Below, in pieces: positions 17,567 through 27,285 of a DNA stretch of 64,000 nt. A model generated the notes under the pieces. The model saw nothing but the letters and a program-made list of their open reading frames with translations. It was not told the origin of the DNA and did not search any database. The stretch is taken from assembly GCA_963839515.1 (NCBI GenBank), contig CAWIVN010000018.1, positions 310,001-374,000 on the forward strand, read 5' to 3'. Numbering within the stretch: the first letter of the stretch is position 1; each line of letters opens with the position of its first letter. Source of the DNA: Fredericiella sp963839515 (GTDB lineage Bacteria; Chloroflexota; Anaerolineae; Caldilineales; Caldilineaceae). A program made the translations under genes and the position numbers.

Positions 17567-19624
17567 CTTGTTTTTGTCAATCTTACACGGAGTCGACAGA
17601 GTCGACGATTTTGGTGGCAGTCACCTGGGCAGCGGTCACTGGAAGAGGCCAGTCTGGAATCAGCATGGCTTCGAAGGCCTCGCTGGCCACTGCGAACTGT
17701 TGCTTGACGGTGGTGTCAAACATACGGGCGTAGTGCTGCGTCATGTTGAGGGTCTGATGGCCGAGCAGCTTGCGCACGGAGTCGATGGGGAGACCGTGGT
17801 TGACGAGCTGGGTGGCGAAGGTGTGGCGCAGTTGGTGCGGCGTGACCTTGACGCCACAGAGCCGCCCCCAGCGTGCCAGCTGGTCGCGCACGGCTTCATC
17901 GGCGAGCAGGCGACCATTGTCGCACCAGAGATGGTCGTCGGCGCCGGCCGGCCGCTGCATAATATAGAGGTGAAGGCTGTGCGCCAAGGAGGGAGTCATG
18001 AAGACGACGCGATCGTGGCCACCCTTGGGATTGCAGATGAGGATGCGGCCGTTGGCGAAATCGATGTCGCCAAGGCGCAGGTCAAGGAGCTCGTTGAGCC
18101 GCATGCCGGTGTGGGCCAGCGTCAGGAACCAGGCGCGGCCGGCACAGGCGGCGAGCGTTGGTTGCTCGGTCTCAGCCAGCACAGTCTTGACCAGGCGTTC
18201 GTAGTCAGAAGTACTCAAGTGCTTGGGCAATGGGTCGGCGAAGTTTGGCGGAGGGATGCGGAAGACGTTGGGATCCAACGGCTGACCACGATCGCTGACC
18301 AACTTCAGAAATGCACGCAGGTCGCAGAGTTCGGTGTAGCATGAAATCACGTTGAGGCCGGCGCTGCGCCGTGCGTCCTGCCAGCTTTCCAGGTGGCAGC
18401 GGCGCAGGTCTTGCCAGCCGCGCAACTCGCAATGCGCCAGCAGCCAACTCCAGATGTTGCACTGCTGCGACGCAAGCCGGTTGATGTAGCGCGTCGCCAT
18501 GTGCGGTTTCCAGCCATACCAGCGCTGCCGGGCATAGAGGCACAGCTCACTCCGCAGCCATTCAGGCAGCGTGGCAAAACCGCCAAGTGCTTTGGCCAGC
18601 TTGGCCACATCGGCCGGTACCGGCTGCTGCCGCGGGCGCGATTCGTGGACAAACGGCAGTTCAGTCTCTGGTACGGTCTGGCAGCTTTCGATCTGGGCCA
18701 TGGCCGCCTGAAACGCTGCCCGCAGGTCAGGATCGGCGCCCAGTGTGTAGCGCTGTGTCGTCGTGACAAAGGCGTGCCCCAGCAGCTTGGCGATACTCTC
18801 AATCGGCATGCGCTGGTCTGCCAGCCGCCGCGCAAAGGTGTGTCGCAGTTGATGGCAGGTGATGCTGATGCCGGCCGCGGCGCAATAGCCTTGGAGCCGG
18901 TACTGAATGCCATCCTTGCTGATCCGGCGTCCGTGTTGATTGAGGAATAGGGAGTCAGCATTGGTGGTGGGGCGGACGGCGAGCCAGGCGGCCACCTTGG
19001 CATACCAGAACGGCGTGAGCCAGACCATGCGCTCTTTGCCGCCCTTGCCGCGCACTAGCAGCTGCGCCAGCTGTCCCGGCGCCGAAGGCACTCTCAAGTC
19101 CCCAAGCCGTAGCTGGGACACCTCGGCCACGCGCAGCCCGGCACCCACCATCAGCCCAAACATGGCCGCATCGCGCGCCTGGTCGATGACGCCAAACAAA
19201 CGCTCCACGTCCTGGTCAGCCGCATCGCGCGGCAGCAGATGCCCTTCCTTGACCCGGTGCCGGCGCCAAATGACTGGGTTCGGCCAGCCCTCGTCCGGCG
19301 CCTGCGCCGCCAGGCACTCAAACAAGGTGTGCAATGTCGCCAGCCGACGATTGATCGTGCTCGCCGCCAGCCCGTGGCGATGCTGATCGTCGATGAAACG
19401 GTCGATGTCTTGCGCAGTCACGCACTGCAACGATTTGTTACCCAACACTCGCAAGAAGATGTCCAAGTCGCTCAGATAGTGGTGCGGCGTGCTCCGATCG
19501 CCGTAGCGCCGGTACAGGTACTGCTTGAAGATGGCTCTCTGCTTTGTGGTATCCATGGTCGGCCTCCTTCACTATTGATCATAGCACTTTTGAGGTCGAC
19601 TCCGTGTAAGTCATCAGAAACAAG
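17567..19624 (-). mobile_element. Putative mobile element with fused double tyrosine recombinase
   Basis: A single gene sits between inverted repeats. The inner part is perfect: CTTACACGGAGTCGAC (17582-17597) against its complement (19595-19610). The outer part is similar: CTTGTTTTTG (17567-17576) against CAGAAACAAG (19615-19624). The recombinase stop codon lies inside the left repeat. No target duplication could be recognised, as expected for tyrosine-recombinase elements. Exact ends are inferred. Confidence 0.6.
17583..19556 (-). CDS. Two tyrosine recombinases fused in one polypeptide
   Basis: 657 residues containing two full site-specific recombinase units. Unit 1: SAM-like core-binding region at 1-90, then R142 (GAGLRVAE), basic RGKGGKER at 169-176, H235/R238 (HQLRH), H261 (LLGH) and Y270 (QRY). 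Unit 2: core-binding region about 330-435, R486 (TGMRLNEL), K511 (NPKGGHDR), H574/R577 (HQLRH), H600 (LLGH) and nucleophile Y609 (QHY). Every catalytic residue is present in both, so either unit could cleave DNA. Ordinary integrases are about 300 residues with one such unit. The start has AAGGAGG 6 nt upstream. It should move or invert the element whose repeats frame it. Confidence 0.88.
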   Translation of the reverse strand: MDTTKQRAIFKQYLYRRYGDRSTPHHYLSDLDIFLRVLGNKSLQCVTAQDIDRFIDDQHRHGLAASTINRRLATLHTLFECLAAQAPDEGWPNPVIWRRHRVKEGHLLPRDAADQDVERLFGVIDQARDAAMFGLMVGAGLRVAEVSQLRLGDLRVPSAPGQLAQLLVRGKGGKERMVWLTPFWYAKVAAWLAVRPTTNADSLFLNQHGRRISKDGIQYRLQGYCAAAGISITCHQLRHTFARRLADQRMPIESIAKLLGHAFVTTTQRYTLGADPDLRAAFQAAMAQIESCQTVPETELPFVHESRPRQQPVPADVAKLAKALGGFATLPEWLRSELCLYARQRWYGWKPHMATRYINRLASQQCNIWSWLLAHCELRGWQDLRRCHLESWQDARRSAGLNVISCYTELCDLRAFLKLVSDRGQPLDPNVFRIPPPNFADPLPKHLSTSDYERLVKTVLAETEQPTLAACAGRAWFLTLAHTGMRLNELLDLRLGDIDFANGRILICNPKGGHDRVVFMTPSLAHSLHLYIMQRPAGADDHLWCDNGRLLADEAVRDQLARWGRLCGVKVTPHQLRHTFATQLVNHGLPIDSVRKLLGHQTLNMTQHYARMFDTTVKQQFAVASEAFEAMLIPDWPLPVTAAQVTATKIVDSVDSV

Positions 19625-19723
19625 ACTTCTGCAGTGCTCGTTTTCAGGTAGTTCTCGGCCTCAGGGTTGCGCATCAACATTTGTCGAGAGTGGATGTACA
19701 AACAGGTTGAAAGGGGCGCATGC

Positions 19724-20252
19724 TATGAAAACGTCACAGTTGTGGGTGTTTGTAGTGCTCGTGGTTGTCGCCTTCGGCTGGGCGCCTGCACTCCCGGGCA
19801 GCCAACCGGGGCGCCTGCATCACTGGTGGGATCCACTTCCGCCCGTACGTTGAGTTCGTGTGCAGACTTCCAAGGGATTGGCGATGGCACGCAGATGGAA
19901 CGGTAATCACAGTGGGAGCGTACACGTTCACCTCGCTCGGTACACCGGACCCGTTCATTAACAGCTTTCCAAAGAGACCCGGTCTGCAGTTCGGTGATCC
20001 AGGCATCCAGATCGACCTGCCTGAGCCAGTCGCAACGGTCAGCCTGACCGTCGGTGCGTGGGGGGGGGCACGCAGCTCGACATTGTCGCCCTCGACAGCG
20101 GCGGCAACCAGTTGGATGCAGCCATTGTGCCGAACGACGGCAGCTTGCACTCGCTGACACTTAACGGTCCCGACATCGTGAGTGTCATCATCGGCGGCGG
20201 CAACGAAGGTGTCCTCGTCGAGATCTGCGAAGGCCAGACACCGGAGCCGTAG
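19724..20252 (+). pseudogene. Secreted beta-rich protein gene with several frameshifts
   Basis: Begins with a clear signal peptide (MKTSQLWVFVVLVVVAFGWA) behind GAAAGGGG. Protein-like sequence then passes through three frames: SARTLSSCADFQGIGDGTQ, then GTVITVGAYTFTSLG with DPFINSFPKRPGLQFGDPGI and VSLTVGAW, and finally TQLDIVALDSGGNQLDA to EICEGQTPEP. Breaks fall near 19770-19800, 19890-19905 and in a run of nine G at 20060-20068. The reconstructed product is about 170 residues, secreted, beta-sandwich-like and of unknown function. The G run could be a sequencing error or a slippage site. Confidence 0.55.
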
Positions 20253-20641
20253 GATTCCAGAGGCGGCCTGGGCGTGCCGGGCAACAGTAGAGCAGCGTGC
20301 GCCCGCTGATGCTCAGCCGCCTTCATGAACGGTCCCATTTGATGTGCGAATGCAGGCCCCGCCGCACCGACGAGCCTTCACCGGGCCACACTGTTAAGCA
20401 GCTTTGAAGCACGGCAATGCTGCGGCGGGAAGCCGCCGCCGAAGCAGTGGATTGTGCCCGTCATCATTTCTACCGGCCTCACGTATGCTTTCGGCTGCCC
20501 CAGATACGTCTGCTTGGGCCAAGGAGATCAATTCGAAGCCGCCTGCTGTCACTGCTGGATATGGCAAATGTTGGCAAGACACTACTGTGATCAGGCCCTT
20601 TGACACAATCTCGGCAAGACTCAAAACAACTGACTGTTAGA
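20253..20641. other. Intergenic, no supported gene
   Basis: Short open frames only, without ribosome sites or recognisable products. The right edge (GAGAATGACT, 20642-20651) is the target duplication of the next element. Confidence 0.4.
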
Positions 20642-20651
20642 GAGAATGACT

Positions 20652-21993
20652 CTGATTGACTGACAGATTTTATTTAACATAAGGCAAGAGGGCACAAAAG
20701 AAGGTGTTTTTCCAAGCGGTGCTTTGGTAAACTTGAAACGACGAAGCAACAAGGTAACCAAAGGAGCCGGCCATGGAAAAACACCTTGAACTGTACGCTA
20801 CCATTTTGCGATTAGTTGGGCAAACCAGGCGGATGAACGACATACGCAATACGCTCACTTTTGCGTGGCTGGTGGTGGGACTGCTGGTGAGCAAGACGAT
20901 CCATCTTGGGCAATGGGGATTGCAGCGGGACAGTCGTGCCCTGGCGGCGGGTCGCGAGCGGCAGATTTCGCGCTGGTTGCACAACCCCAAGATCAAACCA
21001 GATGTGGTGTATCGTGACCTGGTGACAGCCGCCTTGCTGCCGTGGGCCGGGCAGACGGCGTTGTTGGCTTTGGACAGCAGTGTGTTGTGGGAAAAATACG
21101 TCATTGTGCGGATCGCACTCATCTATCGTGGCCGCGCCTTGCCCTTGGCCTGGAACGTACTGGCACAAGGGAGCGCCAGCGTGAGTTTCGTCAACTAGCA
21201 GCGCTGCTGACGGAAGTCAGCCGCCTGCTCCCATCATCCTGCCAGGTCGTCTTGTTGGCCGATCGTGGCTTTGTGGATGTCGACCTGATGCAACTGGTCG
21301 TGCACTTGGGCTGGCATTTCACCATCCGTGCTAAAGGCAGCCTGCTGGTCTATCGTGCCTGCAAGCCTCGTTGCAAGGTCAGTGCGCTGGTGCCAGCGCA
21401 GGGTGAAATCCGCTTGCTTCACACCATTCAGGTCACAGAACGGCGTTTTGGCCCGGTGCATCTTGTGCTGGCGCATGTCCGCACCGCCAAAGGGTATGAA
21501 ATGTGGGCGCTCATCAGTGACCGACCGCCTTCGCTCGCGACTTTGGACGAGTACGCGCTCCGTTTCGATATTGAAGAGAATTTCTTGGACGATAAATCCG
21601 CCGGTTTTCAACTCGAGGCCAGCGAGGTGCGTGATGCGGATGCGCTGGCCCGCTTATGTCTGGTCTTGGCCGTGGCCACGCTCTACCTCACCAGCCTCGG
21701 CACCGCCATTGTCTCGCTGCAACGCCGCCACCTGGTCGATGCTCACTGGCAGCGTGGCCTCAGCTACTTCCAAATCGGCTGGCGTTATCTAGCCCGAACC
21801 CTGGCGGGCGGCGGTCCCATGCTCTCCTGCCTTTGGCTTGACCCCGATCCTGTTCCCCAGCCAGTCTACGCCTCCAAAAAACAGGCGCGCACGCCAACCG
21901 TTGCCTTTTCGTCCATCTATTTCGATGACTAACTGCCGCACTGCGCCATGAGCCATTCACTGTTATGTCTCATAAAATCTGTCAGTCAATCAG
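20652..21993 (+). mobile_element. IS4-like insertion sequence, 1342 bp
   Basis: Perfect 22-bp terminal inverted repeats start CTGATTGACTGACAGATTTT (20652-20673) and end at 21972-21993. A 10-bp duplication GAGAATGACT flanks the element (20642-20651 and 21994-22003). The length and the 10-bp duplication fit the IS4 group. It inserted exactly at the 3' end of the M6-peptidase remnant, whose TAG stop overlaps the right duplication. Confidence 0.9.
20773..21932 (+). pseudogene. IS4-like DDE transposase, one frameshift
   Basis: The first part runs from MEKHLELYATILRLVG to ASVSFVN, and includes LLALDSSVLWEK with the first catalytic Asp. The remainder continues one base out of frame with FRQLAALLTEVSRLL, VVLLADRGFVD (second Asp) and FDIEENFLDDKSAGFQLE (catalytic Glu region, YREK-like position). 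The break at about 21185-21200 is a single missing base. The reconstructed protein is about 385 residues. Since the repeats and target duplication are intact, the element looks young and the frameshift may be an error. Confidence 0.85.
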
Positions 21994-22001
21994 GAGAATG
22001 A

Positions 22002-22796
22002 CTAGCGGCTACACACTCCGTAGGTCTTGAATAAGAAATCATTGTCGCTGAAAGGCGCGTTGTAGAAGTAGGCCTGTCCAGCCGTAGACGAGTTCCCGTT
22101 GACGTACTTCCACCAGAAGACAACTTTCCCTGTGTCCTGTACCAGCATGGTTATCGGCTGGCCAGGGGTAACGCTGATCCCTCCCCGTGGAAGATCGAAA
22201 TGCCAGAATCCGTCAAATCTTTCGGGGAACATTGGCAACGGCCGAAGTTAACTCCCTGCCATCCGCCTCCAGTAGCATGAGGGTAACCTGATCGCCACCA
22301 CGCCCGGGATTGCCGGTCTTGAGCGCGATCTCCACTGACGCGAGGTGCGAAACTAAAGGCACAAAGGTCTGGCCTACCCTGTTTGCAGGAACCACGTTGA
22401 CAGCTCCTCCTGTCCAGGCAGGATCGTTGATCGGATCGAGGATTATACTTCCGGTAGTGAAATTCATAACCTCCCCTGGAACCGATATCTGCTGTATTTT
22501 TAGTCCCGAAGCACTCCCATCCCACCAGTTGCTGTTCGGAACTGTGGTGTCACTGAAGCTTGGTGCTGCTGGTATGCCAAACAAATCCCCGTCATCCCCC
22601 AAGTTGCCTGAATGTTCGAGATCGCAACGGCCATCAGCCTGCTCACGCGCACACTCGTAATGCTGGGACGGCATCATTTGCTCGTTGTCGTTGCTCCCCA
22701 AATTCATCGACATGCCAAATGGTCAGGCCAGCATCGCCCACTGTGTCTATAATGCATGACCCCTGTGTGTCAATATGAAGTGAGACACCGACGACG
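22002..22796 (-). pseudogene. C-terminal remnant of an M6-like secreted metallopeptidase
   Basis: Three frames join into one protein-like path: HIDTQGSCIIDTVGDAGLTI with WHVDE; then GSNDNEQMMPSQHYECAREQ, ADGRCDLEHSGNLGDDGDLF and NSNWWDGSASGLKIQQIS; then FDGFWHFDLPRGGISVTPGQ to FLFKTYGVCSR. The HVDE, ADGRxDLE and GDxGDxF...NSxxWxGSxSG patterns follow the C-terminal half of M6 (immune inhibitor A-like) peptidases. The catalytic HExxH part is missing, so the gene is truncated at its 5' end. Frame breaks are near 22220 and 22690. The last domain looks like a carbohydrate-binding or jelly-roll module. Confidence 0.55.
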
Positions 22797-23180
22797 CCGA
22801 AATTAGTGTAGAATCAGGGCGAAGGAGGAACACGAATTGTCTCACGATCGAACAGTAGTCCAGCGGAATGGCGTCAAAGCGACAATGGCGCCAGATCCTG
22901 AAGTGCGGACGGAGCCAAAGCGCCGGACCATGCTTGCCGGGCGCTGTGATTGCCGGAACGACCCACCCGCGCAAGCGTAATTATTCTGACTACGGTGTCC
23001 CATCGTTATTGACACGTTCCGTCCTCGGTTGGTCTTTTTCAACCCTTCCTTGCACGAGCCGGATATTCTATCTGCTGGCAGGTCAGGCATAGGGTATAGG
23101 CTCGATTAGCTTCTCAAACGTGAAGTGAGCGGTCACTTCTTTGTCTGATTCCAGTGTGAGCTTGCCTTTGGCGCTGGTAG
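22797..23180. other. Intergenic, no supported gene
   Basis: Open frames here are short and of mixed composition. Nothing could be assigned; the stretch separates the truncated peptidase from the next secreted protein. Confidence 0.35.
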
Positions 23181-24590
23181 CTATGGCCAAACCTTTGGGT
23201 TGAAGAAGCCACCAGTTTCGTACTCAACTTGGCCAGTAGCATCCGTGCTCGTGATACGATAAAAGTAGCGGGTGTTCGGCCGCAACCCAGTAAGAAGTGC
23301 AGTATGATTGGTGACAAGCCTGGTGTCGAGCCTGGTTCGAAGACCATACGACGTGGTCGTGCCGTACTCGACTTGTGACGTTGCTGGCATGTTAGTCTCC
23401 CAATCGATGATACCTTTGGCCCCACCGCTCTCTACGTGTACGTTTTTGATGACCAGGGCCAATCGGGAATTCGAAATCGTACAGTTCTTTACGTCGCCTG
23501 TTAGCAACGTAATGCTTCCGTCTGCGGCGCAATCGCCTCCAATCGCCGCATCATAGCGTCCTAGATCAGTCCCAGCGGACGCAACTTCCGCTACCGTATG
23601 TTTCCCGGCGGGGAGCTCTTGCGGCCCTGTTGACCCACCGGAATTAACCTGGGATGCGAAAGTAGCGCCGTCTATTAGCAGGTCAAAGAGCCCTGGGTCG
23701 TCGTCTGGGAGCACAATCTTAGTTACTGTCAACCGCGGCATCTGCAGAGACGTATTAGTAATCACACAAGTCTTGTGCTGAAACTCTTCCAGTACGACCG
23801 AGCCATCCGTGGCACAGTCACCGCCAATACTTGTGGAATAGGCGGCAAGCACTGTGTCGGTTCCTACCGTCTGACCTACGACGTGCCGCCCAGGCGTCAC
23901 CACCTCGGCGGCTGAACCTCCGTCACCCGCGTTTTCGGTGTGAATTGCGCCGTCGATTAACAGGTTAAACAGGCCAGTGTTTCCGCTAGGTGCCACCACG
24001 AGTTGTAACGTCAAGAAAGCGTACGGAGAAGGCGAAATTGTACCTGACATTTCGACGGTCGCATCTTGGTCGCTTAGATAATTAATAGGAGCCCAAATGC
24101 TAGTTTTACCTTCAAATTTGGACGTGTCAGCTAGAACTACTTCTCCCGTATCTCGATCGAGAGGTGCCCCTCCTGGTGCATCTGTGTGAAGTCTAAGAGG
24201 CAGATCTGCATCCTCGCTTACAAATGGCACATCTATACTCTGGTCAAACAAAAGTACAACATCAATTGTCATATGACCCGACACAGGATCGAATGTTCCT
24301 GTTCCACTTGATTTGAGCGTAATTGTTGTAATGCTAGTCAGCGACCCAGTAACCGTGTACGGTACAGTTGTTATCGCTGGGAAATCAACAATTTGTACTT
24401 CCTGGCGGTTCGCACTGAACTGAATACCAATGGACACATTTGCAGTTTGGTCTACCCCGAGGTTGGGAATCTTGACACGTGCTGCCCCTGTGAAAGTTGC
24501 ATTAAGGGGTTCAAGTGCTTGTGCCCATACTGGTACTGCACTAAGCAGAGTCATAAGCGTGACCAGAAACAAACTCATTAGGTTTTTCAT
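23181..24590 (-). CDS. Secreted multi-domain protein with prealbumin-like repeats and a fibronectin-like C-terminus
   Basis: 469 residues from the ATG at 24590, which opens a signal peptide (MKNLMSLFLVTLMTLLSA) ending near AVPVWA. An N-terminal beta domain (about 25-190) contains GTFDPVSGHMTIDV, typical of bacterial surface proteins. Two copies of an about 85-residue module follow, one with SGNTGLFNLLIDG and IGGDCATDGSVVL, the other with DDDPGLFDLLIDG and IGGDCAADGSITLL, each ending CxITN or CTISN. They resemble prealbumin/SpaA-like adhesin units. The C-terminal about 95 residues (IIDWETNMPATSQVEYG to LRPNTRYFYRI) match a fibronectin III/purple-acid-phosphatase N-terminal fold. No sorting signal or membrane anchor is seen. 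It probably acts outside the cell. Confidence 0.75.
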   Translation of the reverse strand: MKNLMSLFLVTLMTLLSAVPVWAQALEPLNATFTGAARVKIPNLGVDQTANVSIGIQFSANRQEVQIVDFPAITTVPYTVTGSLTSITTITLKSSGTGTFDPVSGHMTIDVVLLFDQSIDVPFVSEDADLPLRLHTDAPGGAPLDRDTGEVVLADTSKFEGKTSIWAPINYLSDQDATVEMSGTISPSPYAFLTLQLVVAPSGNTGLFNLLIDGAIHTENAGDGGSAAEVVTPGRHVVGQTVGTDTVLAAYSTSIGGDCATDGSVVLEEFQHKTCVITNTSLQMPRLTVTKIVLPDDDPGLFDLLIDGATFASQVNSGGSTGPQELPAGKHTVAEVASAGTDLGRYDAAIGGDCAADGSITLLTGDVKNCTISNSRLALVIKNVHVESGGAKGIIDWETNMPATSQVEYGTTTSYGLRTRLDTRLVTNHTALLTGLRPNTRYFYRITSTDATGQVEYETGGFFNPKVWP

Positions 24591-24975
24591 ACGTTGTCTT
24601 CTGTGCCCCACTTGGAATGTCTGAGCAGTATTAGACAAAACATTACCGTTGAACAATTGCTGTACCGTATATCGGACTTGCAAGTTTGATTGGTCCCAAT
24701 GTCAAGACCACAAACTGCCAAAGGTCAGGTCGAAGTGCTCGGCCTGTTTATTCATGCTCAAGCACTATTAGATGCCCTCTTGCTGTTCCATACTGCAAGC
24801 TGCAGGTTACCGCCTTCAGAAATTAGGGCGGAGGGCAAATGTCATCTGTCCTACAACTCCTGTCCGCACGGGCAAGAAACTGAAACCCCTTCTTATTTGA
24901 ACATATTGTGACTTTTCACCTCCTATCATGAGTGTTACTCGCTGGTAACCTGACTTCAGTCCATTGCATCATTGT
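24591..24975. other. Intergenic, no supported gene
   Basis: AT-richer than the surrounding coding DNA. It contains the promoter side of the secreted protein gene and the region beyond the downstream nuclease-like gene. No hairpin or RNA could be recognised. Confidence 0.4.
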
Positions 24976-26088
24976 TCAGACGTCGATATCCACCCAAAGT
25001 GCAGCATGGCCAGAGGCGGCATCACTGCGGTTCTGGAGCTCAACGTAGGTTTCCCACCGTTTTGGCCTTGTCCCGGCCCACATGCCCTTCCGAAAGACCC
25101 CACCAGCTCTCACCCGCTCGAATAGCCCCGGTGAGAGTAGCAGATAGTCAATCTTGTTCGACGCATTACATAAGTCGAACGTGCCGGGATACCCACTATC
25201 ATCGAACAGTGGGTGTAGGAAAACGTCCTTCAAATCGGTGTTTGCGACAAGTGGTTGGAGTGGTGCGCTATCCGGCGTATCATTAAAGTCGCCGATGACA
25301 GCAACATGGTTATATCCGTCACCGATCAGACATTGATAGATCTCTCGAACCCGTTCGGCTTGCGTTTTTCGACGAGAATCAGATTCTCTTTTATTGCCGT
25401 AGCCCTTGCTCTTGAGATGGTTCACCATGATGACAATCTTGTTATGCGCGGGGGTGGTTATCGTAAACTCTGGGCAATCGCGAGAGAAGATGGGCTTACC
25501 ATCGAGATCACGATCATCAACATGGCTACGAAGCGTGCTGATAGGGAAGTCTTCACGTGTGACGATGCCTACATCAATACCTCGCTCGTCGTTGCCATCT
25601 ATAAGCATGACATGGCGGAATGAAATCCCGCCGACGGAGGTGAGGATCTTTGAGTTGAACATGGCCAGGCTGGGGCGGTTCTCAGCCTCGACTATTCCCA
25701 GAACATCTGCCTGGAGGTCATTAATCACACGCGCCGTGTTGCGCATCGCATCCTCATCTATTGGCTCATCACGGAGTTCTAGAGAGCCGGCCCAATCTGC
25801 TCGGCCATCCGCGACAATCTCAATACCACCCTCTTGGGGTCGTCTTAGCAACTTGCCTCTATTGCGGCGGAGTAGGACAAAAGGCCCTTGGTCAGACTTC
25901 TCAAGGCCCAATTCAATCATGAGTTCGACCATTCTCGACTTGTGGCTCGGGCTATAGATAATCTCCCCAAGCAGTGAAGAGAGTGTAGAAAATTGCTCAA
26001 GCACTGGCCGACCCTCACTCCAACTCTCCAGGTTCATCACTTTCGCACGGTCGAAGAGGTTCTCTACGTTGTACATGCCGAGTCGCAT
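24976..26088 (-). CDS. Endonuclease/exonuclease/phosphatase-family protein
   Basis: 370 residues. The EEP motifs appear in order: MYNVENLFD at the N-terminus, LGIVEAENRPSL (metal-binding Glu), VNHLKSKG, VAVIGDFNDTPDS (catalytic Asp/Asn), KIDYLLLSPGL and the C-terminal SGHAALWVDIDV with the active-site His. An insertion at about 60-110 carries several Arg/Gly-rich turns (LLRRNRGKLLRRPQEGG). There is no signal peptide, so it is probably cytoplasmic. The start has AAAGGAG 6-7 nt upstream. It is a stand-alone gene, distinct in sequence from the EEP protein at 3308-4915. The substrate is unknown. Confidence 0.88.
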   Translation of the reverse strand: MRLGMYNVENLFDRAKVMNLESWSEGRPVLEQFSTLSSLLGEIIYSPSHKSRMVELMIELGLEKSDQGPFVLLRRNRGKLLRRPQEGGIEIVADGRADWAGSLELRDEPIDEDAMRNTARVINDLQADVLGIVEAENRPSLAMFNSKILTSVGGISFRHVMLIDGNDERGIDVGIVTREDFPISTLRSHVDDRDLDGKPIFSRDCPEFTITTPAHNKIVIMVNHLKSKGYGNKRESDSRRKTQAERVREIYQCLIGDGYNHVAVIGDFNDTPDSAPLQPLVANTDLKDVFLHPLFDDSGYPGTFDLCNASNKIDYLLLSPGLFERVRAGGVFRKGMWAGTRPKRWETYVELQNRSDAASGHAALWVDIDV

Positions 26089-26600
26089 ATTAGGACTCCT
26101 TTCAGTTGCAGCATGTGAAACCGATCAATGCTGCCTTGTGTATGGCTGCGAGCATATCCCGCAGCAGAGATTATTCAACAAGATTCCTTTGCACTGGTAG
26201 CTGAAAACAGTGGTGGATTGCACACATCACCTTGCATCAAGTGAATTATTCCCTTGGTAGTGGCTCTGTTGAGCGATAGACACTACCATTGATAGTGAAG
26301 CAATGAGAGACGTGAAAAGACAGCACGCACATTAAGCATACGGCGCCGAGCGTTACTATACCGTTCCTTCCCGCAATACTTCTGGCATTTGTGGCAAATC
26401 TGGGACTGAAGGACGAGTGGTAGCTATTGGTTACGCCGGCCGCAGTGAGTGTGGCACCCTTTGACGATAGAAACAAAACGAATTTCTATGGGGTCCGGGC
26501 GCACGCATAAAGATATATGTGCGACGTTACTTCCGTTGAGATTAAATACGTTCTGAACCTTTCCTCATATTGTGGACAGAGAGATAAATCCTGCCAGCCT
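26089..26600. other. Intergenic, no supported gene
   Basis: AT-rich stretch with only weak short frames. Nothing is assigned before the IS3 remnant. Confidence 0.35.
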
Positions 26601-26605
26601 AAGCA

Positions 26606-27285
26606 TGAGGGGGAAGGGGTAGGCAAGCACGACAGAGATACGACCGGGCATTCAAGCAGGCAGCGGTTGAATAGGCACAGACGAGCGGGAAGACCATGGC
26701 GGAACTCGAGCGTGAGTCTGACATCAACACGGGACTGCTGAAGCCCTAGGTGCATGCGGCCAAGCGCGATGGTACAGAAGCGTTTCCTGGGCACGGGCGG
26801 CTAAGGCGAGTGACGAGGAAGTGCAGCGCCTACAGCGCGAGAATGCGATTCTGCGGCAGGAGCGAGACATCCTAAACAAAGCCATAGCCATCTTCTCGCA
26901 ACCACCAAAGCCAAGTACCGATTCATGCTCGCGCAGGACAATGAATATACGAATTGACGCAGAGGTGAACCAGCGCTATGGCAGCCCGCACATGCAGGCT
27001 GAACTGGCCAACCGGGGTCTGGTCTGCAACCGCAAGCGCGTGGCACGGCTGATGCACCTTCATGGCATCCGTGCCGTCCACAGCAAACGCCGCCGGCGTG
27101 TGGTGACGACGCAGTCGAACCACAATCTGCCTGTGGCGGCCAATGTACTCAACCGGGAGTTTACGGCAACGATGCCCCAAAAACCAGATCTTCCACTACA
27201 TCGAGGCGTTCTACAATCGCAAACGGCTTCATTCGTCTTTAGGTTATCTCAGTCCAAACAACTACAAAGCCACTTTCACGACGGG
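26606..27285 (+). pseudogene. Decayed IS3-family transposase (OrfA-OrfB) with internal deletion
   Basis: OrfA traces are readable: RYDRAFKQAAVE, then QTSGKTMAELERE, GTEAFPGHGRL (interrupted by two stop codons) and LQRENAILRQERDILNKA in another frame. OrfB starts RRTMNIRIDAEVNQRYGSPH and continues ELANRGLVCNRKRVARLMH to NVLNREFTAT. The DDE core is then missing and only the C-terminus FYNRKRLHSSLGYLSPNNY remains in a different frame. This is an old remnant with a deletion of roughly 400-450 bp relative to a complete OrfB. No terminal repeats were identified. Confidence 0.8.

Noticed and set aside
17490..18344. 284-residue plus-strand open frame
   Set aside because: Antisense to the fused recombinase, whose catalytic motifs are complete on the other strand.
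24690..24911. 73-residue plus-strand frame
   Set aside because: No ribosome site, no recognisable domain, and it lies in an AT-rich intergenic stretch.
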